DNA of 52,909 nucleotides from an uncultured Acidimicrobiaceae bacterium (GCA_937890395.1 CALACK010000037.1:1-52909); one strand, 5' to 3'. Positions 25,063-33,934 are shown, counted from the stretch's first letter. Translations and numbers: made by a program. Notes: generated from the sequence alone by a model not told the origin.

Positions 25063-25482
25063 TCAACGCTTCGCAAAAAGCTGACTGTGGCTATGTTGCA
25101 ATGTCGTCGGCAGTCGCAAAAGCTGTCGCTTCGTGACTGACGGTACACGACGACGCACAGCCAAAGTTTGTGGCAACTGTGCGACCAGACCAAACGTGGC
25201 GCACCGTTGGATGGCGCGCTCTAATGACCCACTGCCATTTCGAAACGCCAAACCAAGAGCCATTGCGGTGTCATTGAGGTCGAGACAATACCCATTCGGA
25301 AAGACGTCGAGTTCACGAGCCAAAAATCGCATTGCCCATGTGGCGCTCGGGCCAATGATGCCTAGCCAAAATGTTTCGACGTACTCGCCACAAGTATCAA
25401 AGCCTGCAATGTTGACAACCGGGTCAACCCATTCTGAAACGAATATCTCGCTATTAGAAAAGTCACAAAGATTTGAGTTCAT
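25063..25482 (-). CDS. Conserved actinobacterial hypothetical protein
   Basis: 139 residues, soluble, no signal. The sequence has a coherent, protein-like pattern: WLGIIGPSATWAMRFLARELD, then LDLNDTAMALGLA, LERAIQRCATFGLV, LAVRRRVPSVTKRQLLRLP. The last part (a helix, a strand-like TLAVRRR, and a Thr-Arg-Arg turn with leucines) looks like a small winged-helix or partner-binding domain. I remember similar proteins of unknown function from actinobacteria, but no name. A plus-strand frame of similar length (25133-25525) overlaps it; its translation is low-complexity and looks like a shadow. Divergent from the sirtuin gene. Confidence 0.65.
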   Translation of the reverse strand: MNSNLCDFSNSEIFVSEWVDPVVNIAGFDTCGEYVETFWLGIIGPSATWAMRFLARELDVFPNGYCLDLNDTAMALGLAFRNGSGSLERAIQRCATFGLVAQLPQTLAVRRRVPSVTKRQLLRLPTTLQHSHSQLFAKR

Positions 25483-25550
25483 AACAATCGTGTGTGCATT
25501 TAACTTTGGTTACGGTGCGGATTGACAAAATATGGCGAAAGAATAGTTAG

Positions 25551-26345
25551 GTGATAGATATTCAAAACTCAGGCATTGACCCTGTCGCGTTAGCAACTGC
25601 TTGCAAACTTATTGCAGATGCTCGGCGAATTACAGTTTTGACTGGCGCAGGTATATCAACTGATTCAGGTATCCCAGACTTTCGCGGTCCGAAAGGTTTA
25701 TGGACGCTTAACCCAGATGCCGAGCGAGCGGCAACACTTCGGCATTATCTAGACGATCACGAACTACGAAAGCGCTCTTGGCAAAACCGAATCAAATGGA
25801 TACATGGCGACCCGCAACCAAATGCAGGGCATGGGGCTTTGTTTGAACTTGAGAAGCGTAATTCTTTGGTCGCATTAATTACACAAAATGTTGATGAATT
25901 GCACCAGCGCGCTGGTCACGATCCGAGCAAAGTTATAGAAGTACATGGCACACTTCATCGAACTTGTTGCTGGGGTTGTAAAGATCGCCGACCAATGGCG
26001 CAAGCCCTGGCAAGAGTTGTTGCCGGTGATTCTGACCCAAGATGTGTACTTTGCGAGGGGGTGTTGAAGAGCGACACAATTTTATTTGGTCAGCCACTTG
26101 ATCAAGATGTCATGGCTCGTGCACTAGAAGCCAGTACTAATTGCGAAGTTTTCATTGCGGTTGGTACATCGTTGTCGGTATTCCCGGCGGCAAATACATT
26201 GCCCCGTGCAAAAAACTCGGGTGCCAAAGTGATAATCGTCAACGGGCAACCAACGGAGATGGATCACTACGCCGATGTTGTCATGAATAGTGAAATTTCA
26301 GAAGTTCTTCCTCAGATCTGCGGTGTCGTTAAATCCCGACCATAA
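25551..26345 (+). CDS. Sir2-family NAD-dependent protein deacylase
   Basis: 264 residues. The NAD-binding sequence TGAGISTDSGIPDFRG, the TQNVDELHQRAG block and the catalytic His in VIEVHGTLH are intact. The zinc knuckle is C-x2-C (CCWGC region) and C-x2-C (CVLC). VGTSLSVFPAANTL closes the Rossmann fold. Length and the RDRRP-type small domain place it with bacterial sirtuins; whether it prefers acetyl or other acyl groups cannot be judged (no clear Tyr-x-x-Arg succinyl-binding pair was identified). GTG start. A TTGACA lies at 25522-25527 but its matching -10 would sit on the start codon. Confidence 0.92.
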   Translation: MIDIQNSGIDPVALATACKLIADARRITVLTGAGISTDSGIPDFRGPKGLWTLNPDAERAATLRHYLDDHELRKRSWQNRIKWIHGDPQPNAGHGALFELEKRNSLVALITQNVDELHQRAGHDPSKVIEVHGTLHRTCCWGCKDRRPMAQALARVVAGDSDPRCVLCEGVLKSDTILFGQPLDQDVMARALEASTNCEVFIAVGTSLSVFPAANTLPRAKNSGAKVIIVNGQPTEMDHYADVVMNSEISEVLPQICGVVKSRP

Positions 26346-26360
26346 TGGTAGGGTATTGAC

Positions 26361-27527
26361 ATGTCTACTTTTCGTGAATTGCTCGCTGATGCGAAATCAA
26401 AAATCCAAGAAATTGATACCCAAACTGCAGCCACAAAAATTGATGCCAGTCAGGTTGTTGTTTTAGACGTTCGTGAGCCAGATGAGTATGAGCAAGGTGC
26501 GCTACCAAATGTTGTGCATATCGCTCGTGGGCATCTCGAAGCGCAAGTAGAAACAAAAATCGTCGACAAATCAGTTGAGATAATTGTTTATTGCGCCGGC
26601 GGCGTACGCAGTGCATTTGCCGCAAAAACTTTGCAAGAACTTGGCTACACAAATGTTTTGTCAATGGCAGGCGGGTACGGAAAATGGAAGGACGAAGGTC
26701 GCGCGTGGAGAACTCCAGCGCAATTGAGCGCCGAACAACGCAATCGTTATCAGCGACACTTATCGTTGCCGGAAGTTGGCATTGAAGGACAATCGAAACT
26801 ACTTTCGAGCAAAGTCTTGTTACTCGGGGCAGGCGGTCTGGGTTCGCCGGCGGCAATGTATTTGGCGGCAGCCGGAGTCGGAACAATCGGCATTGTTGAC
26901 ATGGATGTTGTTGATGCTTCAAATTTGCAACGACAGATTTTGCACAATATCGATCGAATAGGTGATAGAAAAGTTGATTCGGCTAAAAAAACGCTGACGA
27001 TGATTAATCCTGATGTTGATGTCGTAACCTACGACACGCGCTTGTGCGCTGAGAATGTTATTGAAATTCTCAGCGGCTACGACGTAATTGTCGATGGAGC
27101 AGATAACTTTCCAAGTCGATATTTATTGAATGATGCCAGCGTAAAACTGGGCATTCCAGTTGTGCACGGATCAATTTTTAGATTTGAAGGTATGGTCAGC
27201 GTGTTTCATCCTGTGCTTGGTCCGACTTATCGCGACATGGTGCCTGAGCCACCACCATCCGAACTCGCACCGAGTTGTTCTGAAGCTGGAGTGCTAGGTG
27301 TGTTACCAGGAATTGTCGGCTCGATTCAGGCACTCGAGGCGTTGAAGATCTTGCTAAATCTTGGTGAGTCGTTGATCGGTAAAATTCTCGCAATTGATAC
27401 AACTGAAATGACATTCCGTACTTTTAAATTGCAACGTGATCCGAACAATGCTGTGACGTATGACAATCGCGAACGAATTCAAATCCGTGATCTCGAAGGC
27501 GCGTGTGCGCCATGGCTCGCGCACTAG
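26361..27527 (+). CDS. Rhodanese-ThiF/MoeB fusion (sulfur-carrier activating enzyme)
   Basis: 388 residues. Domain 1 (about 15-115) is a rhodanese with active-site Cys in YCAGGVRSA; domain 2 (about 120-370) is a ThiF/MoeB adenylyltransferase with GAGGLGSPAAMYLAAAGVG and a catalytic-type SCSEAGVLG. The order is opposite to MoeZ and MOCS3, where ThiF comes first. Both zinc CxxC pairs of E. coli MoeB are absent: the first reads TYRD and the second lies in DPNNAVTY. Loss of zinc also occurs in mycobacterial MoeZ as I recall it. It likely adenylates and thiolates a small GG-ending carrier such as CysO, linking it to mec-cysM 25 kb away. TAGGGT stands 6 bases before ATG. Confidence 0.88.
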   Translation: MSTFRELLADAKSKIQEIDTQTAATKIDASQVVVLDVREPDEYEQGALPNVVHIARGHLEAQVETKIVDKSVEIIVYCAGGVRSAFAAKTLQELGYTNVLSMAGGYGKWKDEGRAWRTPAQLSAEQRNRYQRHLSLPEVGIEGQSKLLSSKVLLLGAGGLGSPAAMYLAAAGVGTIGIVDMDVVDASNLQRQILHNIDRIGDRKVDSAKKTLTMINPDVDVVTYDTRLCAENVIEILSGYDVIVDGADNFPSRYLLNDASVKLGIPVVHGSIFRFEGMVSVFHPVLGPTYRDMVPEPPPSELAPSCSEAGVLGVLPGIVGSIQALEALKILLNLGESLIGKILAIDTTEMTFRTFKLQRDPNNAVTYDNRERIQIRDLEGACAPWLAH

Positions 27528-27571
27528 TTAACTCGCGCGCTAGTTCACAAGCCAGTTCACTTGCTAGTGAA
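27516..27571 (+). repeat. CTAG-containing tandem repeat across the stop of the rhodanese-ThiF gene
   Basis: A 16-bp unit (CTCGCGCACTAGTTAA) at 27516-27531 is repeated with three changes at 27532-27547, followed by two related 12-bp units (27548-27559 and 27560-27571). The TAG stop (27525-27527) is inside the first unit. It fills most of the gap before glf. Confidence 0.7.
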
Positions 27572-27606
27572 CAAGCCCGTTTACTCGGCAGGTCTAGCCC
27601 AGGTCG

Positions 27607-27612
27607 TATAAT
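27607..27612 (+). promoter_or_regulatory. TATAAT -10 box for a leaderless glf transcript
   Basis: A perfect TATAAT ends 6 bases before the GTG start of glf. No ribosome binding site lies between, so the mRNA probably begins at the start codon. No -35 match was found at 16-18 bp. Confidence 0.6.
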
Positions 27613-27618
27613 TATCTA

Positions 27619-28791
27619 GTGCGTTTTGCCATAGTTGGAGCAGGTTTTACGGGTGCCGTCGTCGCCCGAGAATTAGCCACCGCAGGCCACAAATCAGTTG
27701 TTTTTGACACCCGCGATCATGTCGCTGGCAATTGCCACACTGCTCGCCACGAAACCGGTGTGATGGTGCACACATATGGTCCGCACATTTTTCACACGCA
27801 GCACGAGCATGTCTGGGAGTACATCAACCGTTTTGGCGAGATGATGCCGTACAACCATAAAGTCAAAGCGATCTCAAAAGGCAAAATGTATTCGCTACCA
27901 GTGAACTTGACGACGATAAATCAGTTCTTCGGCACCGACTTTACTCCTGAGCAAGCTGAAGCGTTTATCGCCACGAAAGGTGATGCGACGATAACTTCGC
28001 CTGTATCTTTCGAAGACCAGGGTCTGCGGTTCGTCGGACGCGAATTGTACGATGCATTTTTCTCCGGGTACACCGCAAAGCAATGGGGTGTCGACCCTAA
28101 AGATTTGCCTGCAAGTATTTTGGCGCGACTTCCAGTGCGATTTAACGCGGATGATTCATATTTCAACCATCCGCATCAGGCAATCCCAAAAAATGGCTAC
28201 ACACCAATCGTTGAAGCGATTTTGAATCATCCGAATATTTCTCTGTGCCTGAGTACAAAGTTCTCACCGAAAAACACAAGTGAAATTCGCGAATTTGGCG
28301 AATTTGGCGAATTTGATCATGTCGTTTGGACAGGACCGATTGATGCTTACTTCGATTATGAATATGGCCGACTTGGTTATCGAACACTTGATTTTGTCGC
28401 CGAGACGAGTGACGGCGACTATCAGAAATATCCAGTTGTAAATTATTGTGATGTAGATGTGCCTTACACGCGAATCACTGAGCACAAACATTTTGCACCA
28501 TGGGAGAGTCACGACCGCACCGTGGTGTATCACGAATACTCACGATTGTGTGGCGAGAGCGATACGCCGTACTATCCGATTCGTCGCGTCAAAGAAAAAG
28601 AACTGTTACTCAGCTATGTGCAACGGGCCCGAACGGCAACTGGGGTAACTTTCATGGGCAGATTAGGCACCTACCGCTATTTAGATATGGATGTAACGAT
28701 TCATGAAGCACTTGGGGCCTCGCACGAGATGCTTAACTGTTTAGCGAGCAATAAACCGTTGCCCCAATTTTCAATAGATCCGATGGTATGA
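27619..28791 (+). CDS. glf: UDP-galactopyranose mutase
   Basis: FAD enzyme converting UDP-galactopyranose to UDP-galactofuranose. Begins with the dinucleotide fold IVGAGFTGAVVARELA; GNCHTA, THGP-type HTYGPHIFHT and GYTAKQWGVDP are standard Glf blocks, as is the YHEYSR end region. 390 residues is normal. A 9-bp triplication (28289-28315) inserts EFGEFGEF in a surface loop before DHVVWTG. One base after the stop begins a GlfT2-like galactofuranosyltransferase, indicating a galactofuranan made for the cell wall. Confidence 0.95.
   Translation: MRFAIVGAGFTGAVVARELATAGHKSVVFDTRDHVAGNCHTARHETGVMVHTYGPHIFHTQHEHVWEYINRFGEMMPYNHKVKAISKGKMYSLPVNLTTINQFFGTDFTPEQAEAFIATKGDATITSPVSFEDQGLRFVGRELYDAFFSGYTAKQWGVDPKDLPASILARLPVRFNADDSYFNHPHQAIPKNGYTPIVEAILNHPNISLCLSTKFSPKNTSEIREFGEFGEFDHVVWTGPIDAYFDYEYGRLGYRTLDFVAETSDGDYQKYPVVNYCDVDVPYTRITEHKHFAPWESHDRTVVYHEYSRLCGESDTPYYPIRRVKEKELLLSYVQRARTATGVTFMGRLGTYRYLDMDVTIHEALGASHEMLNCLASNKPLPQFSIDPMV
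28289..28315 (+). repeat. 9-bp triplet tandem repeat inside glf
   Basis: GCGAATTTG is repeated three times without mismatch (28289-28297, 28298-28306, 28307-28315), in frame, encoding alternating Glu-Phe-Gly. Confidence 0.9.
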
Positions 28792-28792
28792 A

Positions 28793-30577
28793 ATGACAAG
28801 CTTTTTATTACAGCGTTTGGTATTACCACGCGTTGAAACCACAGAGCCACTGCTTTACGTGCGAACCCAAGGCGATGTGAGTTTCGCCAACGAAACTGCG
28901 TTGCTTGTTAAAGGCGCCGAACTTAGCTTTGACACTTCATTTGGAGTATTTGCCGCTGGTCGTTGGAAGCGTCTAACTTCAGTTGATTGTCTGAGCGTAA
29001 CTGTGCATGCTTCTGGCTCTGGACGAATCGAGTTGGTCGGTGTTAGCTCAGTGATTCGTGGGCTCTCACTGCAAGAAAAAATTGTTGCCAGCGCCGGAAT
29101 CTCTTCAAGTGGCAAAACAACATTGGAAGTGCCTGACTTTGCAAAATCATCGATTGGTACTTATTTTGTAAGAGTCAGCGCTGAACAATCAGATGTAGTT
29201 GTATCTGGCGGACAATGGACGACTACCACAATTGCGCCTCGCGAAGTACGCCTGAGTCTTTCAATTACAACATTCAATCGTCAAGATTATGTAAAGCCAA
29301 CTGTGGCTAAAGTTTTACAGCTAGTTGAAAATGTTGATTCTTTGCGCAACCGCATGCGAATTCTCGTAGTTGACAACGCACGAAATATCGAATTTGATAC
29401 TGCGCCGAATGCCCCGATCACAGTTGTGCAGAATCCAAACTTGGGCGGCGCTGGTGGTTTCGCCCGCGGAATCATCCATTTGCGCGATGAAGGTTGGTCA
29501 ACTCACGTGTTGTTGATGGACGACGACATCACACTTGAGCCAGAAGCCCTTGTGCGAACATTTGCACTGTTCACTTTTGCGTGCGATGCGAATCTATGCA
29601 TTCACGGAGCAATGCTTAGCGAAGAGCAAGCGTGGATGCAATTTGAGGCTGGCTCTAAGTATCGCTGGAGGTCTCTCTACCCGTTGCGAGCTATCGGTCG
29701 TGAAGATGACCTTCGTGCGCGTAAGTTGGCATTGCGCGATGCCCGCGAAAAAAAGTTTGCGTATACAGCTTGGTGGTATACGGCGTTTCCGATTTCAATT
29801 ACCCGAGATAATCCGCTGCCGGTTTTCGTGCGCGGTGATGATGTCGCGTTTGGCTTGATGCATACAGGCAAGCACAGTGTGACAATGAACGGTGTAATTG
29901 TTTGGCACGCAGACTTTGGTCTAAAGAACAATCCGTCGTCACTATTTTACGAGAAACGAAATTTCGCGATAGTCGACACGCTTGTATTTGCAAATCACCA
30001 TTGGTGGCACTTAGCGCGCCGATTCATTGCACTGAGTTTTCGTAATCTGTTTTCGATGCGTTATGCCAGCGTTGAGTACATGATTCGAGGCGTTCGCGCA
30101 TACTTGGCTGGCCCCGAAGCGTTGATGGCAACAGATCATTCGGCTCTGCATGACGAGTTACGTAAAGTCACGGAAGAAAAGCCAGGACCACTGCCGGCTG
30201 AACTAGCAGCAGTCGCAATTACCAAGCCGAGGCCGAAAGCCATTCGGTTAATTGGTTTTGCTCTGGCGATACCGCTTGTTGGTGGCTACATTTTGCCGAA
30301 GATAATGCGCCGAGATGTTCTCAAGACAGCTCCAATTGACTCACGCGCTGTTGGGCTTGCAACCCGATATAACCGAATTTTGTATCGCCACGACCGTTTG
30401 CCCGAAGGGTTTTTGGTTCAGCGCGACTCGCGTCGATTCTTTTCTTTATTACGCGAAGTGTGCGTGGTGACAAAGGATATTGCTCTTAACTACCGTCGTC
30501 TAAAGCGCGAATACAAAGCGGCTTACCCGACTTTGGTTAGTGACGCTTCATGGCACGCCCGCTTCGCAAATAAATAA
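28793..30577 (+). CDS. Galactofuranosyltransferase, GlfT2-like
   Basis: 594 residues. N-terminal beta-rich domain (1-150), then a GT-A glycosyltransferase domain with LSLSITTFNRQDYV, NLGGAGGFARG, the metal-binding DDD of LLMDDDITLEPE (near 241) and the FVRGDDVAFGL motif (near 345) with a following W-H-A-D-F. A C-terminal helical part contains one hydrophobic segment (LIGFALAIPLVGGYIL). This architecture and glf next door match mycobacterial GlfT2, which polymerises galactan, and related rhamnan/galactofuranan enzymes. The acceptor here is unknown. Probably translated with glf. Confidence 0.9.
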   Translation: MTSFLLQRLVLPRVETTEPLLYVRTQGDVSFANETALLVKGAELSFDTSFGVFAAGRWKRLTSVDCLSVTVHASGSGRIELVGVSSVIRGLSLQEKIVASAGISSSGKTTLEVPDFAKSSIGTYFVRVSAEQSDVVVSGGQWTTTTIAPREVRLSLSITTFNRQDYVKPTVAKVLQLVENVDSLRNRMRILVVDNARNIEFDTAPNAPITVVQNPNLGGAGGFARGIIHLRDEGWSTHVLLMDDDITLEPEALVRTFALFTFACDANLCIHGAMLSEEQAWMQFEAGSKYRWRSLYPLRAIGREDDLRARKLALRDAREKKFAYTAWWYTAFPISITRDNPLPVFVRGDDVAFGLMHTGKHSVTMNGVIVWHADFGLKNNPSSLFYEKRNFAIVDTLVFANHHWWHLARRFIALSFRNLFSMRYASVEYMIRGVRAYLAGPEALMATDHSALHDELRKVTEEKPGPLPAELAAVAITKPRPKAIRLIGFALAIPLVGGYILPKIMRRDVLKTAPIDSRAVGLATRYNRILYRHDRLPEGFLVQRDSRRFFSLLREVCVVTKDIALNYRRLKREYKAAYPTLVSDASWHARFANK

Positions 30578-30584
30578 TTTTTAG

Positions 30585-32981
30585 TTATTTATTTGTCACG
30601 ACCGCGGCGCTAGCGGCGAGTAGTGAAAGCCAAGTTGTCCGATCAATCACGCCAGTTTGCTTGAGTCCAACAGACTTTTGAAATTTCTTTAACTGCCTGG
30701 CAGTACCAGAGCCGAGGATTCCATCGGCTTTCATTTTTACTGCGAGTACACGGCTCAGAGCAGTTTGTGCCGCCGCCACAGAAGTATGGCGTGATTTCAA
30801 GCCAAGGGCGAATGATGTCGAATCAATACCTAAGACGGCGAGCACTGCTTCATCGGCAATGCCATCAATTGGCAGACCTTTGATCTCTTCTAGTTTCGCC
30901 ACGGCATTTGCGGTACCTTTGCCATAGTTTCCGTCTTGAGCAAGTTTTTGTTTCTTCTTGAGTTCAAGCGCCGTGTTTAGTGCTTTTTGCAAAGTTGAAA
31001 CAGGCGTACCACGGTTGCCGGTTGTTAGTGGCACGGCAAGAGGTAAAACATTTGAAGCATTAGCCGTGATTAAACCCTGTGTGCGCAGCGCGTCAAGTTG
31101 GTTGCGCAGAAACAATGCAAACTCGGCTCGGCCAGTTGTGGTGAGGTGCACATCATCACGAAACCAGCGTGATTGAGATGGGTCGCTGCTGGACGCGTTC
31201 CAGTCAAGAACCGAAACATTTGGATTTGTTGCTGCCGCCGTAGCGAATGCGGCATTCGACAGCGCATAATTCTGCGATGTTCGCCGTGTTGAAAGATTTA
31301 TGAACACTATTCGTTGTACGTTACGAGAGTTGAGAGCATTAACTACTTGAGTTACATCACTAGACATTGTGTTCGGGTCATCGTTATAACCCAGTTGAAT
31401 CATCGCAATCGTCGGAAACTGTTCTGGCGTTAGAGAGTTAATTATCGCCAGTGCATCAGGTAAGCCTTTGTCAGGGGTTACGCAAGATGGTCCAACCATA
31501 CATCGATTTGAAAGAGCCTGAAAATTTATTGAAGGATACGCGGGTGCGACTGTTGCACTAAATTCTGAGGCGACACTTTCGCCAACAGAGTCACCAACAA
31601 ACAACATTGCGCCAACTGCTCCGGCATCTAGTGGTGCTCCAAATATAGGTGTCACTCCGAACCATGGTGACGGAAGATCAAATGCGGTGCGAAAACTCCA
31701 GCCCGACATTTTCACAGCGCCAGTGGTGCCCGTGACTGTAACTTCAACTGCGTAGCCACCCCAATCTCCGCCCAATCCATCATTGGCTGTAGTCACAGAT
31801 GTAAGAATTCCGATTTGCGGATACTTGGCGACAATTTGCGCTGCAGAAAATCCACGAGACCAAACCATCAATGAAGTGTTGGCCGCAAGATCGCCTTGGT
31901 CGACTTGCGCCGGAAACGCCCCGCCAGCAGTTCGACCACCATTTGACGATGAAAACTCGGCACGCACAACGTTGCCTTGTGGATTGCGGATTATTATTCC
32001 AGCGGTTTCGAGAACTGCCCGATCTGTATTCGTAGTTTCCAATATCGCTGGCGTGGCATTTAGTGCAGTGCGTATGGCTGCGCCACCGTAAACTTGGCAG
32101 TCTTGTGTGTCGCAAGTTTTAGCCAGACCGGTATAGCGATTTTCTGTCACCGAGTACGACCGAGCAGCAACAGCCTGTGCTCGCAGAGCGTGCATTCCAG
32201 CGCCACCTGCAGCGTCTCCCCAACTTGACGGAGATTCACGCGGCACAACACCGCGAAGATAATCGTCAAGCCGGGCAATATTGATCGTGCGGTTTTCATT
32301 TTTAGTGTTGTTCATCGCACGAATTAATCCGCGATAGTAGCGAACTTGGTTCAAATTATTTGCCTTAGATTCGCATAGTCCAACCATCTCAAGCGGGGCA
32401 CCTGCAGAGTCTTGACTGGCGTTAGTTAAAAATGATGCCTGCCCACTGAACTCACCGACGAGTATGAAACCCGATGCTTCTGGCACATCACTCTCAGAAA
32501 GGCACTTGCGTTCTGTCGAACCCCAAACTTGATAAACACGTTCGGCTCCAACCTTTTCACGGGCGAGCATGCTGGTGAAACGTCTGGTTTGATCTGTGTC
32601 TTCAAGTAAACGCATGGTGCCAGAGTCCGAAACGACGCCAGTTTGTTTGGCGTTAAATAAACTCAGCCAAATACTCATTTCCTGGTTAGGTGCTTCAAGA
32701 GGTGAGCGAGTGTTGCCGGTTGCGCCTCCGTAATAGAAGTCGATAATTTGCTCCCACGACCAACCAGATGTCGTCGCCCAACCGTACGCGCCGTATTGAC
32801 TAAGCCCGCGACCGTGACCAAATCCACGACCGTATACAACGATTCCGCCTGGCAGTTGTCCGTCAGCGGCGTTTACATGACGCAACGGCGTAACCCCAGC
32901 AATAAATATTACCGAACAAATAACGCAACTCATACGTCTAAATATTTTTTTGGGGATTATGCGCATACGGAACCAATACAT
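30585..32981 (-). CDS. Secreted SpoIID/LytB - SGNH hydrolase - peptidoglycan-binding fusion
   Basis: 798 residues. A signal-like hydrophobic stretch (VICSVIFIAGVTPL) is followed by a SpoIID/LytB domain (about 45-430) with GRGFGHGRGLSQYGA and YLRGVVPRESPSSWG...LRAQAVAARSYS. Next is an SGNH/GDSL esterase (about 455-640) with FVGDSVGES, the LGYNDDP Gly-Asn block and DDVHLT (Asp and His of the triad). Two peptidoglycan-binding repeats follow (ending near 720 and 790: DGNYGKGTANAV and DGILGSGTARQL). SpoIID cuts denuded glycan and SGNH enzymes remove acyl groups, so the protein probably remodels wall glycan; this is inference. Starts at ATG 32981; 32966 and 32933 are alternatives. Confidence 0.88.
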   Translation of the reverse strand: MYWFRMRIIPKKIFRRMSCVICSVIFIAGVTPLRHVNAADGQLPGGIVVYGRGFGHGRGLSQYGAYGWATTSGWSWEQIIDFYYGGATGNTRSPLEAPNQEMSIWLSLFNAKQTGVVSDSGTMRLLEDTDQTRRFTSMLAREKVGAERVYQVWGSTERKCLSESDVPEASGFILVGEFSGQASFLTNASQDSAGAPLEMVGLCESKANNLNQVRYYRGLIRAMNNTKNENRTINIARLDDYLRGVVPRESPSSWGDAAGGAGMHALRAQAVAARSYSVTENRYTGLAKTCDTQDCQVYGGAAIRTALNATPAILETTNTDRAVLETAGIIIRNPQGNVVRAEFSSSNGGRTAGGAFPAQVDQGDLAANTSLMVWSRGFSAAQIVAKYPQIGILTSVTTANDGLGGDWGGYAVEVTVTGTTGAVKMSGWSFRTAFDLPSPWFGVTPIFGAPLDAGAVGAMLFVGDSVGESVASEFSATVAPAYPSINFQALSNRCMVGPSCVTPDKGLPDALAIINSLTPEQFPTIAMIQLGYNDDPNTMSSDVTQVVNALNSRNVQRIVFINLSTRRTSQNYALSNAAFATAAATNPNVSVLDWNASSSDPSQSRWFRDDVHLTTTGRAEFALFLRNQLDALRTQGLITANASNVLPLAVPLTTGNRGTPVSTLQKALNTALELKKKQKLAQDGNYGKGTANAVAKLEEIKGLPIDGIADEAVLAVLGIDSTSFALGLKSRHTSVAAAQTALSRVLAVKMKADGILGSGTARQLKKFQKSVGLKQTGVIDRTTWLSLLAASAAVVTNK

Positions 32982-33037
32982 TCTCGCATAAGCGACCAGT
33001 CTAACTTGACTGACGAAAAGAGTTCAGGTTTTGTTGA

Positions 33038-33934
33038 CTACGCGACTACTTCGGTAGCAGGAAGTGTGTCGCGTTGTTGCACGACGACACCAGCGAGTAC
33101 AAAACTAATACCAATTAAATCTGTGATACTTGGCACTTGATCTAAGAACAACAAACCGAAAATTGTTGCAGTGACCGGAAGTAATGCAAGCAAAATAGAA
33201 AATCTTCTTACAGGGATTCTGCGCAAAGTGTATTGATCAATTCCGTACCCGATTGCATTCGATAGAATTCCGACGAGAAAACAAGTTGCCAGAATCCATG
33301 GTGCATTAAAGGCTGGTCCACTTGTTGGCGCACCGAATGGTGCAATGAAAATAGCGCCGATCAACAAGCCAACTCCTAATCCAGAGACACCGCGGTCGAA
33401 GCGCGCAACTTTTGCTCCGATGACTATGTATGCAGCCCACATTATTGATGCAAGAAATATAAAAAATAGGCCGACTGGTTCATTGCCAAGTTCAATACCA
33501 GAAAGTATTAAGACACCAATTACGGCGCAGACCAGTGCGAGTGCGTTTCGGCTTGTGCGAGTTCGAAGTGTGGCAACAGTGATTGGGCCGATAAATTCAA
33601 TCGCCACGCCTTTGCCAAGATCTAGATGCTGAATCGCTAAGTAAAAAAATAAATTCATCAGTGCAGTTGAGATTCCGAACAGGCTGACTGAAATTAGTTC
33701 GTTCCGAGTCCAGCGTCCGCCGCGACGCAATGTCGGAATTGACAAGACGACTAGTACTAGCGCTGCGCCGATCACGCGAAACCAAGCGACACTGGCTGGA
33801 GCCAAGTCATCAAATAATCGAACCGCGATTACAGCGCCGCAGTATTGACCAATAGCTGAGACGATGAACAGCGCCTCAGGCGGTGCAGTAGTTGCAAAAC
33901 GATTTAATCCGCGCGAGGCGGTATTAGAACTCAA
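33038..33934 (-). CDS. EamA/DMT-superfamily transporter
   Basis: 298 residues, about ten membrane helices in two EamA repeats: a first repeat with ASVAWFRVIGAALVLVVLS and a second with GLGVGLLIGAIFIAPFGAP and RFSILLALLPVTATIFGLLFLDQ. This pattern resembles the RhtA/threonine-homoserine exporter branch, but the substrate is not determined. Its ATG overlaps the stop of the aldolase gene by 4 bases (ATGA), so the two are co-translated. Confidence 0.88.
   Translation of the reverse strand: MSSNTASRGLNRFATTAPPEALFIVSAIGQYCGAVIAVRLFDDLAPASVAWFRVIGAALVLVVLSIPTLRRGGRWTRNELISVSLFGISTALMNLFFYLAIQHLDLGKGVAIEFIGPITVATLRTRTSRNALALVCAVIGVLILSGIELGNEPVGLFFIFLASIMWAAYIVIGAKVARFDRGVSGLGVGLLIGAIFIAPFGAPTSGPAFNAPWILATCFLVGILSNAIGYGIDQYTLRRIPVRRFSILLALLPVTATIFGLLFLDQVPSITDLIGISFVLAGVVVQQRDTLPATEVVA

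Noticed and set aside
25133-25525. Plus-strand frame opposite the conserved hypothetical gene
   Set aside because: Its translation is a basic, low-complexity shadow, while the minus-strand frame has coherent helical protein composition.
25522-25549. TTGACA with TAGTTA as sirtuin promoter
   Set aside because: The -10 would be one base before the GTG, placing the transcription start inside the coding sequence; kept only as a note.
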